NCBI GenBank assembly: GCA_030053925.1
Contig: JASGCX010000011.1
Location: 1-37,815 of the forward strand
Source of the DNA: Flavobacterium sp.
GTDB lineage: Bacteria > Bacteroidota > Bacteroidia > Chitinophagales > Chitinophagaceae
Length of the DNA stretch: 37,815 nucleotides
Direction of reading: 5' to 3'
Part shown: piece by piece, positions 17,920 to 25,250 of the stretch
How the letters are laid out: each line of letters opens with the position of its first letter
Numbering within the stretch: the stretch's first letter is position 1
Made by a program: the position numbers and the translations under genes
The notes under the pieces: model-generated
The model's database searches: none
What the model saw: the letters and a program-made list of their open reading frames with translations, nothing else
What the model was told of the DNA's origin: nothing

Positions 17920-18558
17920 ATGCTGCACATTCACACATTTACCTTTAATCCTGTACAAGAAAATACCTACGTGGTATATAACGATAAAGGCAAAGCCATT
18001 GTAATAGATCCAGGTTGCTATTTTACAGCCGAACAAGCAACTTTGCAAACTTTTTTAACCAATCACAGCCTTAAAGTGGTGCAATTAATTAATACGCATT
18101 GCCACCTGGACCATGTTTTTGGCAATAAATGGGCGGCAAAAACCTTTGGTTTAGAGTTATACATTCATCCCGAAGAAGAAAAAATGCTGGCTTACGCACC
18201 CCAAAGCGGCATTAAATGGGGCTTGCCATTTGAAAATTATACAGGACCGCTGCATTTTTTAAAGCAAGATTATACCATACAGTTAGATGAAAACGAGCTG
18301 ATAGTGTTAGAAACCCCCGGCCACTCGCCAGGTAGTATTAGTTTGTATGCAAAAGCTGAAGGCTTTGTAATTGCTGGCGATGCCTTGTTTAATGGCAGCA
18401 TTGGCCGTACAGATTTGCCCTACGCTAGCCACCAACAACTGATTGATAGCATTAAAGCGCAATTATTTACACTGCCCGATGATACCAAAGTGTACAGCGG
18501 TCATGGTATGCCTACCAGCATAGGTCACGAAAAATTAACCAATCCATATTTGCAGTAA
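17920..18558 (+). CDS. Metallo-beta-lactamase-fold hydrolase (glyoxalase II-like)
   Basis: A 212-residue MBL-fold enzyme resembling hydroxyacylglutathione hydrolase-like proteins (YcbL type). Zinc ligands are visible in order: H60, H62, D64 and H65 (THCHLDHVFG), the His of ETPGHSPGSISL, the Asp of IAGDALFNGSIGRTDLP, and the His of VYSGHGMPT. The first strands (VQENTYVVYNDKGKAIVIDPG) are typical of this subgroup. It is short because it lacks the glyoxalase II substrate-binding C-terminal domain, so the substrate is uncertain. It appears monocistronic. Confidence 0.88.
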   Translation: MLHIHTFTFNPVQENTYVVYNDKGKAIVIDPGCYFTAEQATLQTFLTNHSLKVVQLINTHCHLDHVFGNKWAAKTFGLELYIHPEEEKMLAYAPQSGIKWGLPFENYTGPLHFLKQDYTIQLDENELIVLETPGHSPGSISLYAKAEGFVIAGDALFNGSIGRTDLPYASHQQLIDSIKAQLFTLPDDTKVYSGHGMPTSIGHEKLTNPYLQ

Positions 18559-18621
18559 TTGTAATTTCTTAGGATTAACTATTCAGTGTACAAATCTCTA
18601 AAAAGCTTTGGCTTTAATTGC

Positions 18622-18760
18622 TCCGATCCTTTAGGTCGGGGTTAGAAATAGATTATTTATTGGCTTTAGCCACAAGCATTCAATAACTATTACTACATAT
18701 GTGGCTAAAGCCACCTATTAAATCATCAATTCTCCCTTAGCTGAAGCTAAGGGCAATTGA
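18622..18760. repeat. Cluster of three REP-like palindromes
   Basis: Three hairpins lie in a row. CCGATCCTTTAGGTCGG is at 18623-18639. TGGCTTTAGCCACA at 18661-18674 pairs perfectly with TGTGGCTAAAGCCA at 18700-18713. TCAATT...CCCTTAGC and GCTAAGGG...AATTGA with a TGAA loop lie at 18726-18760. They resemble REP sequences mobilised by REP-associated tyrosine transposases, though no such gene is in the window. They fill the first part of the 467-base spacer between the hydrolase gene and prfA. Confidence 0.7.
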
Positions 18761-18802
18761 TTTGAATACAAAATACTTAATTCTATTATTTCTTTTGTAC
18801 AA

Positions 18803-18945
18803 TTTGCTTGCAGACTAAGTGAGCAGGTTTTTTCAAACGTGAATTTGGTTGCAGACTTAGTGAGGAAACTTTTTCAAGCATGAATTTGCTTGCAGACTAA
18901 GTGAGGAAGCTTGTTCAAGTGTGAATTTGCTTGCAGACTTGGTGC
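18803..18945 (+). repeat. 41-bp tandem repeat upstream of prfA, about 3.5 copies
   Basis: Units start with TTTGCTTGCAGACTAAGTGA at 18803, 18844, 18885 and 18926, each exactly 41 bases, the last one partial. Divergence between units is a few bases each. The array ends about 50 bases before the likely prfA promoter. I see no coding potential in it. Confidence 0.9.
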
Positions 18946-18994
18946 AAAGGCCTTCTCACATCTGCGTTACGCCACACATCTCTTATCTTTCCCT

Positions 18995-19002
18995 TACTTT
19001 TG
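18995..19002 (+). promoter_or_regulatory. -7-like TACTTTTG box of prfA
   Basis: TACTTTTG matches the Bacteroidota -7 consensus and lies 23 bases before the prfA ATG. A -33 TTTG is not obvious. Confidence 0.35.
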
Positions 19003-19025
19003 CCATCCGAAAAAATATTGGTGTT

Positions 19026-20087
19026 ATGTTAGATAAGTTAGAAGCAATTAAAGCAAAATTTGATCAGGTAGGTGTTGCGCTTACTAACCCAGAAATTATA
19101 AACAACCAAAAAGAGTTCGGTAAAATGAGCAAAGAATACCGCTCGTTAGAAAAAATTGTACAACCCTACCAAGCATACATAAAAGTGTTGGCCGATTACG
19201 ATTTTGTAAAAGAAAATCTAGGCAGCAGCGATGAAGAAATGAAAGAATTGGCAAAAATGGAATTGCCCGAACTAGAAAAACAAAAAGAAACGCTAGAAAA
19301 ACAACTCACCAAACTATTAATACCAAAAGACCCCCAAGACGATAAAAACGCTATGATAGAACTGCGTGCAGGTACAGGTGGAGATGAAGCTAGCTTATTT
19401 GTTGGCGATTTACTTGGTATGTACTTGCGTTACTGCAACAAAAAAGGCTGGAAAACCGCCATTGCCAGCGAAAGCGAAGGCACGGTTGGTGGCTATAAAG
19501 AAGTGGTGATAGAAGTTACGGGTGAAGATGTGTACGGTACTTTAAAATTTGAAAGTGGCGTACACCGTGTACAACGTGTACCCAATACCGAAACGCAAGG
19601 CCGTGTACATACATCTGCCGCTACCGTAGCGGTAATGCCCGAAGCCGAGGAAGTGGATTTTGAACTAAACCCAGCCGATGTAAAAATGGAAACCGCACGT
19701 AGCGGTGGTGCCGGTGGACAAAACGTAAACAAGGTAGAAACCAAAGTAATGCTTACCCACATACCCACAGGTGTGGTAATTGTGTGCCAAACAGAACGTA
19801 GCCAGCTAGGCAACCGTGAAAAAGCCATGACCATGTTGCGTACCAAACTATACGAAGAACAAGTGCGTAAACACGAAGATGAAATTTCAAAACGCCGTAA
19901 AACCCTTGTAAGCACAGGTGATAGAAGCGCTAAAATACGCACCTACAACTGGCCACAAGGTAGGGTTACAGACCACCGCATTAACTTAACCTCGTACAAT
20001 TTAGATGCTGTAATAAACGGTGAGATAGAAGAATTTGTAGAGGCATTACAAATGGCCGAAAACGCAGAGAAAATGGCAACTGAATAA
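19026..20087 (+). CDS. prfA: Peptide chain release factor 1
   Basis: Terminates translation at UAA and UAG by triggering peptidyl-tRNA hydrolysis. From the start at 19026 ([14 protein letters not shown]) it has 353 residues, normal for RF1. An upstream in-frame ATG at 18921 lies in the 41-bp repeat and is rejected. The catalytic GGQ is at residues 230-232 ([14 protein letters not shown]). The codon-recognition loop reads PNT (186-188) in [14 protein letters not shown], a PxT variant that marks RF1 rather than RF2. A hairpin terminator with repeat arms follows. Confidence 0.96.
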   Translation: MLDKLEAIKAKFDQVGVALTNPEIINNQKEFGKMSKEYRSLEKIVQPYQAYIKVLADYDFVKENLGSSDEEMKELAKMELPELEKQKETLEKQLTKLLIPKDPQDDKNAMIELRAGTGGDEASLFVGDLLGMYLRYCNKKGWKTAIASESEGTVGGYKEVVIEVTGEDVYGTLKFESGVHRVQRVPNTETQGRVHTSAATVAVMPEAEEVDFELNPADVKMETARSGGAGGQNVNKVETKVMLTHIPTGVVIVCQTERSQLGNREKAMTMLRTKLYEEQVRKHEDEISKRRKTLVSTGDRSAKIRTYNWPQGRVTDHRINLTSYNLDAVINGEIEEFVEALQMAENAEKMATE

Positions 20088-20091
20088 GATA

Positions 20092-20268
20092 TTTCTCACA
20101 AAGAAAACTAAGAATACAAAGGGCGCAACGTGATTTAAAACTACGTTGCGCCTTTTACTTTATAAGAACAAAAGCTATGTGTAGGTTGTATTCTTTGTGT
20201 AAATAATTTCTTTGCTGAAATAATCAAATCTTTGTGCTCTTTGTCTTCTTAGTGTCCTTTGTGTGAAA
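20092..20268. repeat. Inverted CACAAAG repeat arms between prfA and the Mpo1-like gene
   Basis: TTTCTCACAAAGAAAACTAA at 20092 onward matches the reverse complement of the right arm (TTTCACACAAAGGACACTAA, ending at 20268). The left arm starts 4 bases after the prfA stop. The right arm includes the last codons and stop of the Mpo1-like gene. A hairpin terminator sits between them. Confidence 0.85.
20122..20156. terminator. Terminator of prfA
   Basis: GGCGCAACGT at 20122-20131 pairs perfectly with ACGTTGCGCC at 20143-20152, followed by TTTT. It lies inside the inverted-repeat element of this convergent pair. Confidence 0.85.
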
Positions 20269-20731
20269 CCTTCTTCTCAAAAAACTCATGAATAATCCAA
20301 GCTGGGCCTATTAGCAGAAACTGCAAATCATTTAAAAAAGATGGTTTTTTGCCTTCAATTTTATGGCCGTAAAACTGCCCAATCCAAGCTGCTACAAATA
20401 ACCCAAGCGATACCAAAGCCAATGGTAAATACAGGCCTATGTAATAATTTGCCGTAAGGCAGAAAGCAGCAAACAAGGCAATTTTTACAGCCATTGCAAT
20501 AGACAACCTGATGTAAAAAATAAGTGCTAGCACTAAAACTACACCAGCCCAATTAACAAGTATTGGTGCATTAAAAGGTACTAATTTTTGCAGCCAAGAG
20601 GCATTAATACTTTGCAATAAACCCACAATAGAAAAGAAAATAGCAGGCACGCATATCAAGTGAATGTGTTTGTTGGTAAGGTTTTGATGGCTCACGGCAT
20701 AGTCATCAAACCATTGTTCTAATGTTCGCAT
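20249..20731 (-). CDS. Mpo1-like (DUF962) membrane protein
   Basis: A 160-residue protein of the DUF962/Mpo1 family; the yeast member is an Fe(II)-dependent dioxygenase acting on 2-hydroxy fatty acids. The family start MRTLEQWFDDYAVSHQNLTN carries the conserved His, NKHIHLICVP two more, and GHKIEGKKPSFLNDLQFLLIGPAW the fourth region, with WIIHEFFEKK at the end. Four hydrophobic segments span about 30-130. The final residues VSHKGH and the stop are encoded by the CACAAAG dispersed repeat, so the native C-terminus may have differed. Lipid alpha-oxidation is inference from the family. Confidence 0.82.
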   Translation of the reverse strand: MRTLEQWFDDYAVSHQNLTNKHIHLICVPAIFFSIVGLLQSINASWLQKLVPFNAPILVNWAGVVLVLALIFYIRLSIAMAVKIALFAAFCLTANYYIGLYLPLALVSLGLFVAAWIGQFYGHKIEGKKPSFLNDLQFLLIGPAWIIHEFFEKKVSHKGH

Positions 20732-20810
20732 AAAGGCAAGTTTTATAGTGGATTAAAAGTAGGTAATTTTATGTAGCCTTATGCTTTTCTCGTAGCTAAT
20801 ACACCATAAA

Positions 20811-20887
20811 TCCTTCGTGTACATTAGTGTATTCGTGGCATACATCAAAAGCAGATTATTCCTTAGTGTTAATTAGTGTATTCGTCA
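20811..20887. repeat. Two copies of a CACGAATACACTAAT-type dispersed repeat
   Basis: Reading the minus strand, GCCACGAATACACTAATGTA and GACGAATACACTAATTAACA occur about 50 bases apart. The second encodes the last residues and stop of the decayed gene at 20869. Sequence of CACGAAT type also appears after trmD (13655-13690) and before the ABC permease stop. Confidence 0.7.
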
Positions 20888-21216
20888 AGGGTTGTATTAA
20901 CCTTGAAACTTTTAGGGAGTTTTTTCTTGTCTGCTATCGCTTTGGTTTTCATGATTTCCAATTTTCTACGAACCAAAAATGCACCGTAAGTTATGTTTTT
21001 GCGAAGAGGCTTCCAACTTGTTTCGGTGTACCCAAGTATTATAAAGTCTTTCTCAATGGCTTTCAAGTTATTAGTAATTCCCATTCGGTAAAGTCTTGTT
21101 TTGGCTTGAGTGCTTCCAGTTGCAATAATAGTAGCTACTGGGTGATTAACTATAAAAGTGTAAAGAGTTGCAGCAACCGTTGCCAATACTTTTTGACTGT
21201 CACCATTGTTTGTAAC
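20869..21216 (-). pseudogene. Decayed gene, DUF6934-like C-terminal part
   Basis: The open frame resembles the C-terminal two thirds of Bacteroidota DUF6934 proteins, with VLATVAATLYTFIVNHPVAT and the strongly family-like ATGSTQAKTRLYRMGI, then FIILGYTE and AFLVRRKLEIM. The only start for the open part is an internal TTG in the middle of a conserved strand (QKVLATV). Upstream the frame continues as VTNNGDSQK and is then cut by a TAA at 21217-21219. Before that TAA the frame reads no recognisable N-terminus and runs into a repeat (21253-21274). I infer a truncated, nonsense-interrupted gene. The DUF number is from memory of the family pattern and should be treated as moderate. Confidence 0.6.
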
Positions 21217-21556
21217 TTACAAATGGCTAAGAGCGCCAATTTGTATAGGTGTAGCACACTGCGGCTGAGGAATGTTAAAAATTAGCTTGTCTTACATAAA
21301 GGATATTAGAATAAGTTAGGTTAATCTGTTGTATTAAAATTGAGACAGATTATTTTGTAAATTCTAAGAGAGGCTGTCTCATAAATAAATGAACACTTTC
21401 AGATTTGCTTAAACCACCTCAGTTTTTCAACTGAGATTTGAAGAATTTCTGAAAAAAATTATTTATGAGACAGCCTTGTAGTGTAAGGTAAAGAACTTTA
21501 AATTACCAAGTGTCTGCGTCTTTGATTAGGATTTTTTTCATATTTTGGTGTTTTTA
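21217..21556. other. Gene-free stretch with a small repeat copy and a MITE-like element
   Basis: Upstream remains of the decayed gene, a 22-base repeat copy at 21253-21274 (shared with 35891-35912), an AT-rich part and an inverted-repeat element at 21371-21476 (listed separately). I see no open gene. Confidence 0.6.
21371..21476. mobile_element. MITE-like 106-bp element with perfect 18-bp terminal inverted repeats
   Basis: AGGCTGTCTCATAAATAA at 21371-21388 is the exact reverse complement of 21459-21476. The 70-base interior holds a second hairpin (CTCAGTT/AACTGAG) and no gene. Termini beginning GGCTGTCTCA resemble the ends of some Bacteroidota IS elements. No target duplication is obvious. 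It could also be a large terminator hairpin. Confidence 0.5.
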
Positions 21557-22195
21557 TTAATCACAAGATAGCCACTTCTGTGTAATATGGGTATAATTCG
21601 CCCAAATTTTTTGATTTTGTCTTTGCTTCCTTCTGTATTCAATGAAAAAATTTAGTTTATAATAATAATTTGTGAAAACTGTTTTAAAAAAACCATTAAT
21701 GAAATCCTCATCCGTAATGCCTTGTTTTACACCTAAAGAGATTGACTCGAAATAATTTAACATGCAAACAATGGAAGTTTTTAGTTCTTCATTCTCTAAT
21801 TTATCTAGCTCTAAGCTAAATTCCTTGCCGTTCGATTGGTCTACTAAATTTTGGAAATTTTCAATTTTCTGGGCGAAGTTTTTCATGTGTTCTATCATAG
21901 TTGGCTTATGCCACTCTGTTGCTGTATTAAACGAAAGTGTTTCTCTTGCAATTTTAATATCATGGTTAAATTTTCTTAAATTGTGTTCATAATTAATTAC
22001 ATGATAAAAGAGTGTCATTATAATTATTGAACAGGTCACAAGTGGTAAAACATCTTTTATTGTTTCATTCTTCACATATTTTAAATATAAAGCAGCAATT
22101 AAAGTTGTGGATATCCATATAACGACAAATGCTATTCTTAGTGAAAACAGTTTATTGAATATTAGCTTTGTTAGAGATTTTTCTAAATCTTCCAT
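21557..22195 (-). CDS. DUF4760-like membrane protein
   Basis: A 212-residue protein from the start at 22195 (MEDLEKSLTK), chosen because it immediately precedes the hydrophobic region and avoids an extra N-terminal extension. Two transmembrane helices lie at about 23-43 (IAFVVIWISTTLIAALYL) and 52-72 (DVLPLVTCSIIIMTLFYHVI). The cytoplasmic part has MLNYFESISLGVKQGITDEDFING, the pattern of DUF4760 proteins, which have no known function. It appears to be a single gene, more AT-rich than its neighbours, which may indicate later acquisition. Confidence 0.6.
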   Translation of the reverse strand: MEDLEKSLTKLIFNKLFSLRIAFVVIWISTTLIAALYLKYVKNETIKDVLPLVTCSIIIMTLFYHVINYEHNLRKFNHDIKIARETLSFNTATEWHKPTMIEHMKNFAQKIENFQNLVDQSNGKEFSLELDKLENEELKTSIVCMLNYFESISLGVKQGITDEDFINGFFKTVFTNYYYKLNFFIEYRRKQRQNQKIWANYTHITQKWLSCD

Positions 22196-22304
22196 ACTAA
22201 ATAAAGTTTGGTTTAATAATATTAGCAATGTAAAAATCTCATTGCACTAGACGATAAATACTTTTTTCAACTGTATTTTTACATCTTTCTAGCTTATATC
22301 CTTT

Positions 22305-22556
22305 TCATTGTTTCTTTCTTATGCAACAAGTACATCTATCTAATAATTCTTCAAATTTTGCTAGTGATTTGGCAATCTCTTTCACATCAAATTGAACAAT
22401 TTTTCTGTTGTTCTTTTCATTTTTTAAAATAGTAACGCCTTCATCATTTCTTTTAGTTTGAACAAATTTACTAATTAATTACATAGACTCTTTTTCTGGT
22501 TGTGGTGCATTTGTAGAAATCAAAAATCCGTTTTCATCCTTCCCAATCGGCTTCAT
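22305..22556 (-). pseudogene. Interrupted small ORF
   Basis: Reading minus from the ATG at 22556, an in-frame series of 25 codons (MKPIGKDENGF...) meets a TAA at 22479-22481 and then continues open for 57 codons to a TGA at 22305-22307. The second part looks protein-like (EIAKSLAKFEELLDRCTCC) and ends with three cysteines and a basic tail. The first codons overlap a degenerate copy of the GGAACGCTGAT repeat, so the true N-terminus may be lost. I do not recognise the family. Confidence 0.35.
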
Positions 22557-22569
22557 CAGCGTTCCCATC
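22521..22569. repeat. Dispersed GGAACRCTGAT-type repeat, degenerate copy after terC
   Basis: On the minus strand GATGGGAACGCTGATGAAGC starts right after the terC TAG and reads away from the gene, then GGATGAAAACGGATTTTTGA follows the same family pattern as the copy after rarA. Confidence 0.65.
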
Positions 22570-23337
22570 CTAAGCTTTTGGCCCTCTTAATTTTACCGCA
22601 GCGTTTTTCTTTTTCTTAAACATACGCATGTTCAACAATTCTACACCAAACGAGAAGGCCATGGCTACATAAATGTAAGTTTTGTCTATATGGCTTTTGT
22701 GTATTGGTTCTAAGCCTTCAAAAAATAAACTAAAGCCTACCATTAGTAAAAACGATAAGGCTAGCATTTTTAAAGTTGGGTGCTTTTCTATAAAGTTTGA
22801 AATATTTTGCGAGAATAAAAACATGATTATCATAGCAATAATTACGGCAATCATCATCACTTCAATATGATTTGCAAGGCCAATAGCAGTAATAATACTA
22901 TCGAAACTAAATACCATGTCTATTACTATAATTTGCGCTAAAATAGCACTATAAGCAGAGGCAGTAGGTTTCTTTTCTGGCTCACCTATGCCTTCATCGC
23001 CTTCTAGTTTGTGGTGAATTTCTTTTACGGTTTTAAACAGTAAAAACAAACCACCCGCAAACATGATGCAGTTGCGCAAGTTGAAGCTATAGCCAAACAA
23101 AGGAAACAATTCTTTATTACCATTTTTTACTAGCCAACCTAAAGCCATTAGTAAGCCAATTCTTACCGCAATGCCTGCAAACATCCACACTCTACGGGCA
23201 TTTAGTTTTTGTTTGGCATCGTTTAAGCGGCCAATTAAAATAGATACGAAAATGACATTGTCAATGCCTAAAACAATTTCTAAAGTGGTTAATGTTAAAA
23301 GGCTAATTAATGCGTCTACAGTAAATAATTGATCCAT
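22570..23337 (-). CDS. TerC family integral membrane protein
   Basis: A 255-residue polytopic membrane protein of the TerC/YceF-like family, linked to tellurite resistance and, in characterised members, to Mn2+ export or metalation of exported proteins. The start at 23337 (MDQLFTVDALISLL) was chosen over an upstream ATG because it lies just downstream of a good promoter. The family metal-site motifs are intact: LEIVLGIDNVIFVSIL in the first helix and VIDMVFSFDSIITAIG in the middle one. About seven helices are visible, and a basic C-terminal tail (FKKKKNAAVKLRG). A dispersed repeat begins right after its stop. Confidence 0.92.
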   Translation of the reverse strand: MDQLFTVDALISLLTLTTLEIVLGIDNVIFVSILIGRLNDAKQKLNARRVWMFAGIAVRIGLLMALGWLVKNGNKELFPLFGYSFNLRNCIMFAGGLFLLFKTVKEIHHKLEGDEGIGEPEKKPTASAYSAILAQIIVIDMVFSFDSIITAIGLANHIEVMMIAVIIAMIIMFLFSQNISNFIEKHPTLKMLALSFLLMVGFSLFFEGLEPIHKSHIDKTYIYVAMAFSFGVELLNMRMFKKKKNAAVKLRGPKA

Positions 23338-23356
23338 GTTTGTTTGCTTGTTGGTA

Positions 23357-23386
23357 CAAATATATAAGTCAGATTTTGATAGCAAA
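23357..23386 (-). promoter_or_regulatory. Bacteroidota-type promoter of the terC-family gene
   Basis: On the minus strand TTTG, 18 bases, then TATATTTG (-7 box at 23357-23364) closely matches the consensus TTTG-N19-21-TAnnTTTG. The ATG lies 19 bases after the -7 box. This is the clearest promoter in the window. Confidence 0.6.
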
Positions 23387-23410
23387 ACTAATGGCACAAA
23401 TTATATCTGT

Positions 23411-23450
23411 CAAAATCCACTTAATCAGTTTTATCAGCGTTCCTATCCAC
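23411..23450. repeat. Dispersed GGAACRCTGAT-type repeat overlapping the end of the epimerase gene
   Basis: The minus-strand sequence GATAGGAACGCTGATAAAAC encodes the epimerase tail DRNADKTD, including the stop (23421-23423). Confidence 0.75.
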
Positions 23451-23843
23451 CTCTTGGCACAGTTCTATTAAAACGCCATTAGTTTGTTTTGGGCGTAAAA
23501 AGCAAATAAGTTTGTTATCGGCACCAATTTTCGGTGCTTCATTAATAAAAGTAAAACCTTCGGCCTTTAGTCGATTAATTTCTGCGTAAATATCATCTAC
23601 TAAAAACGCAATATGATGCATGCCTTCGCCACGTTTATCTATAAATTTTGCAATTATACCATCGGTGTTAAGGCTTTGCAATAGTTCTATTTTGCTTTCG
23701 CCGCAGGCAAAAAAGGCAGTAGCCACTTGCTCGCTTTGTACAATTTCTGTTTTGTAGCAATTGGTTTGAAGTAGTTTTTCAAATAAGGGCACAGCAAAAT
23801 CTAAATTATTAACTGCAATGCCAATATGTTCTATTTGTTTCAT
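23421..23843 (-). CDS. mce: Methylmalonyl-CoA epimerase
   Basis: Interconverts (S)- and (R)-methylmalonyl-CoA in the propionate/succinate route. It is a vicinal-oxygen-chelate protein of 140 residues. Metal ligands are apparent at H6 (KQIEHIGIAV), H76 or H77 (GEGMHHIAFLV) and E127 (GVLIELCQ), with the general-base Glu region at KIELLQ and the fold repeat NRLKAEGFTFI. The final residues DRNADKTD after LCQEV come from a dispersed repeat and are not expected to matter for catalysis. Methylmalonyl-CoA mutase genes are not in the window. Confidence 0.93.
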   Translation of the reverse strand: MKQIEHIGIAVNNLDFAVPLFEKLLQTNCYKTEIVQSEQVATAFFACGESKIELLQSLNTDGIIAKFIDKRGEGMHHIAFLVDDIYAEINRLKAEGFTFINEAPKIGADNKLICFLRPKQTNGVLIELCQEVDRNADKTD

Positions 23844-23996
23844 GTATATGTGTATTTGTAAGTTGATACTAAATAATAATTTACAGCTTGTTCATTTGCC
23901 CGCAAGGGCTAAAAAAATTGGCTTTTTTTGCCTTTCGATTAATGGAAAAACCTGTTTTTGCCATTGTCACATTCAAATTTATACAACCTAAAGCAG

Positions 23997-24004
23997 TAGT
24001 TTTG
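23997..24004 (+). promoter_or_regulatory. -7-like TAGTTTTG box of iscS
   Basis: TAGTTTTG fits TAnnTTTG and ends 27 bases before the iscS ATG. No clear -33 box; tentative. Confidence 0.3.
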
Positions 24005-24031
24005 TGTTACAGCAAGTATAAAGATACGATT

Positions 24032-25246
24032 ATGAAGTTTCCTATTTATTTAGACAACAACGCAACTACACCAATGGACCCACGTGTGTTAGAAGCAATG
24101 ATCCCATATTTTACAGAGCATTTTGGTAATGCAGCTAGCCGTAATCACCCATTTGGCTGGCAAGCCGAAGAGGCTGTTGATTATGCCCGTGAACAAGTTG
24201 CCCAATTAGTAGGTGCCGACCCCAAAGAAATTATTTTTACAAGTGGGGCAACTGAAGGTGATAACCTTGCTATAAAAGGTGTTTTTGAAATGTATGCCTC
24301 TAAAGGTAATCATATTATTACTGCTACTACCGAACATAAAGCGGTGTTAGATACTTGTAAACACGTAGAAAAATCTGGCGGTGAAGTAACTTACTTACAA
24401 GTAAAACCTGATGGTTTAATAGACCTTGCCCAATTGGAAGCGGCAATAAAACCTACCACTATTTTAATAGCAATTATGTATGCCAATAACGAAATTGGTG
24501 TGGTACAACCTGTAAAAGAAATTGCAGCAATTGCTAAAAAACATGGTGTATTATTTTTTACCGATGCGGTACAAGCTGTAGGTAAAATTCCTGTTAATGT
24601 AATTGAAGATGGTATAGATATTATGGCATTTACAGCGCATAAAATGTACGGTCCTAAAGGTATTGGTGCGTTGTATGTGCGGCGTAAAAACCCACGTGTA
24701 AAAGTAACTGCCCAAATGGATGGTGGCGGCCACGAAAGAGGTATGCGTAGCGGCACTTTAAATGTACCTGGTATTGTTGGTTTTGGTAAAGCTTGCGAAC
24801 TTGCAAAACTTGAAATGGCTAACGATGCTGCACGTTTAAGCAAATTGCGTGACAAACTTGAAAACGCATTAACACAAATTGAAGAAACCTATGTAAATGG
24901 TAACCGTGAACATCGCTTGCCACATGTTGCTAATATTTCTTTTAAGCATGTAGAAGGCGAAGGTTTGTTGATGGGCTTTAATAAAAATATTGCATTAAGT
25001 TCTGGTTCGGCTTGTACAAGTGCATCTTTAGAGCCAAGTTATGTGTTGAAAGCATTGGGCTTAGGCGACGATTTGGCACATAGTAGCTTGCGTTTTGGTT
25101 TGGGTAGATTTACAACAGAAGAACAAATTGATTATACAATAGAACAAATAAGCGGTACCGTTCTTAAATTACGTGATATGAGTCCATTATGGGAAATGTA
25201 TAAAGAAGGTATTGATTTGAATAGCATTGAATGGGCGCATCATTAG
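24032..25246 (+). CDS. iscS: Cysteine desulfurase IscS
   Basis: A PLP enzyme that takes sulfur from cysteine for Fe-S cluster assembly and tRNA thiolation. The start at 24032 ([17 protein letters not shown]) gives 404 residues, the exact length of typical IscS; an upstream in-frame ATG gives an unlikely 48-residue extension. The PLP lysine is K204 ([11 protein letters not shown]), the cofactor-contacting His is in [10 protein letters not shown], and the sulfur-accepting cysteine is C328 on its flexible loop ([17 protein letters not shown]). It heads an iscS-iscU-iscA cluster; a repeat hairpin separates it from iscU. No iscR, hscBA or fdx is adjacent. Confidence 0.96.
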   Translation: MKFPIYLDNNATTPMDPRVLEAMIPYFTEHFGNAASRNHPFGWQAEEAVDYAREQVAQLVGADPKEIIFTSGATEGDNLAIKGVFEMYASKGNHIITATTEHKAVLDTCKHVEKSGGEVTYLQVKPDGLIDLAQLEAAIKPTTILIAIMYANNEIGVVQPVKEIAAIAKKHGVLFFTDAVQAVGKIPVNVIEDGIDIMAFTAHKMYGPKGIGALYVRRKNPRVKVTAQMDGGGHERGMRSGTLNVPGIVGFGKACELAKLEMANDAARLSKLRDKLENALTQIEETYVNGNREHRLPHVANISFKHVEGEGLLMGFNKNIALSSGSACTSASLEPSYVLKALGLGDDLAHSSLRFGLGRFTTEEQIDYTIEQISGTVLKLRDMSPLWEMYKEGIDLNSIEWAHH

Positions 25247-25250
25247 TTGT

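Noticed and set aside
18921-19025. Upstream ATG as the start of prfA
   Set aside because: It lies in the 41-bp repeat and would place the start before the -7-like box. MLDKLEAIK at 19026 is the family start.
20827-21285. Plus-strand open frame of 152 codons
   Set aside because: It is antisense to the DUF6934-like remnant, whose minus-strand reading has clear family patterns. The plus-strand reading is Ser/Cys/Phe-rich with no recognisable domain.
22479-22481. Recoding (selenocysteine or readthrough) at the in-frame stop of the small ORF
   Set aside because: The codon is TAA, not TGA or TAG, no SECIS-like hairpin is apparent, and the first part coincides with a dispersed repeat. Simple decay is more likely.
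23888-24031. Upstream start of iscS with 48 extra residues
   Set aside because: The extension is hydrophobic and unconserved, and the remaining protein from 24032 has the exact IscS length and start. The likely -7 box also lies inside the extension.
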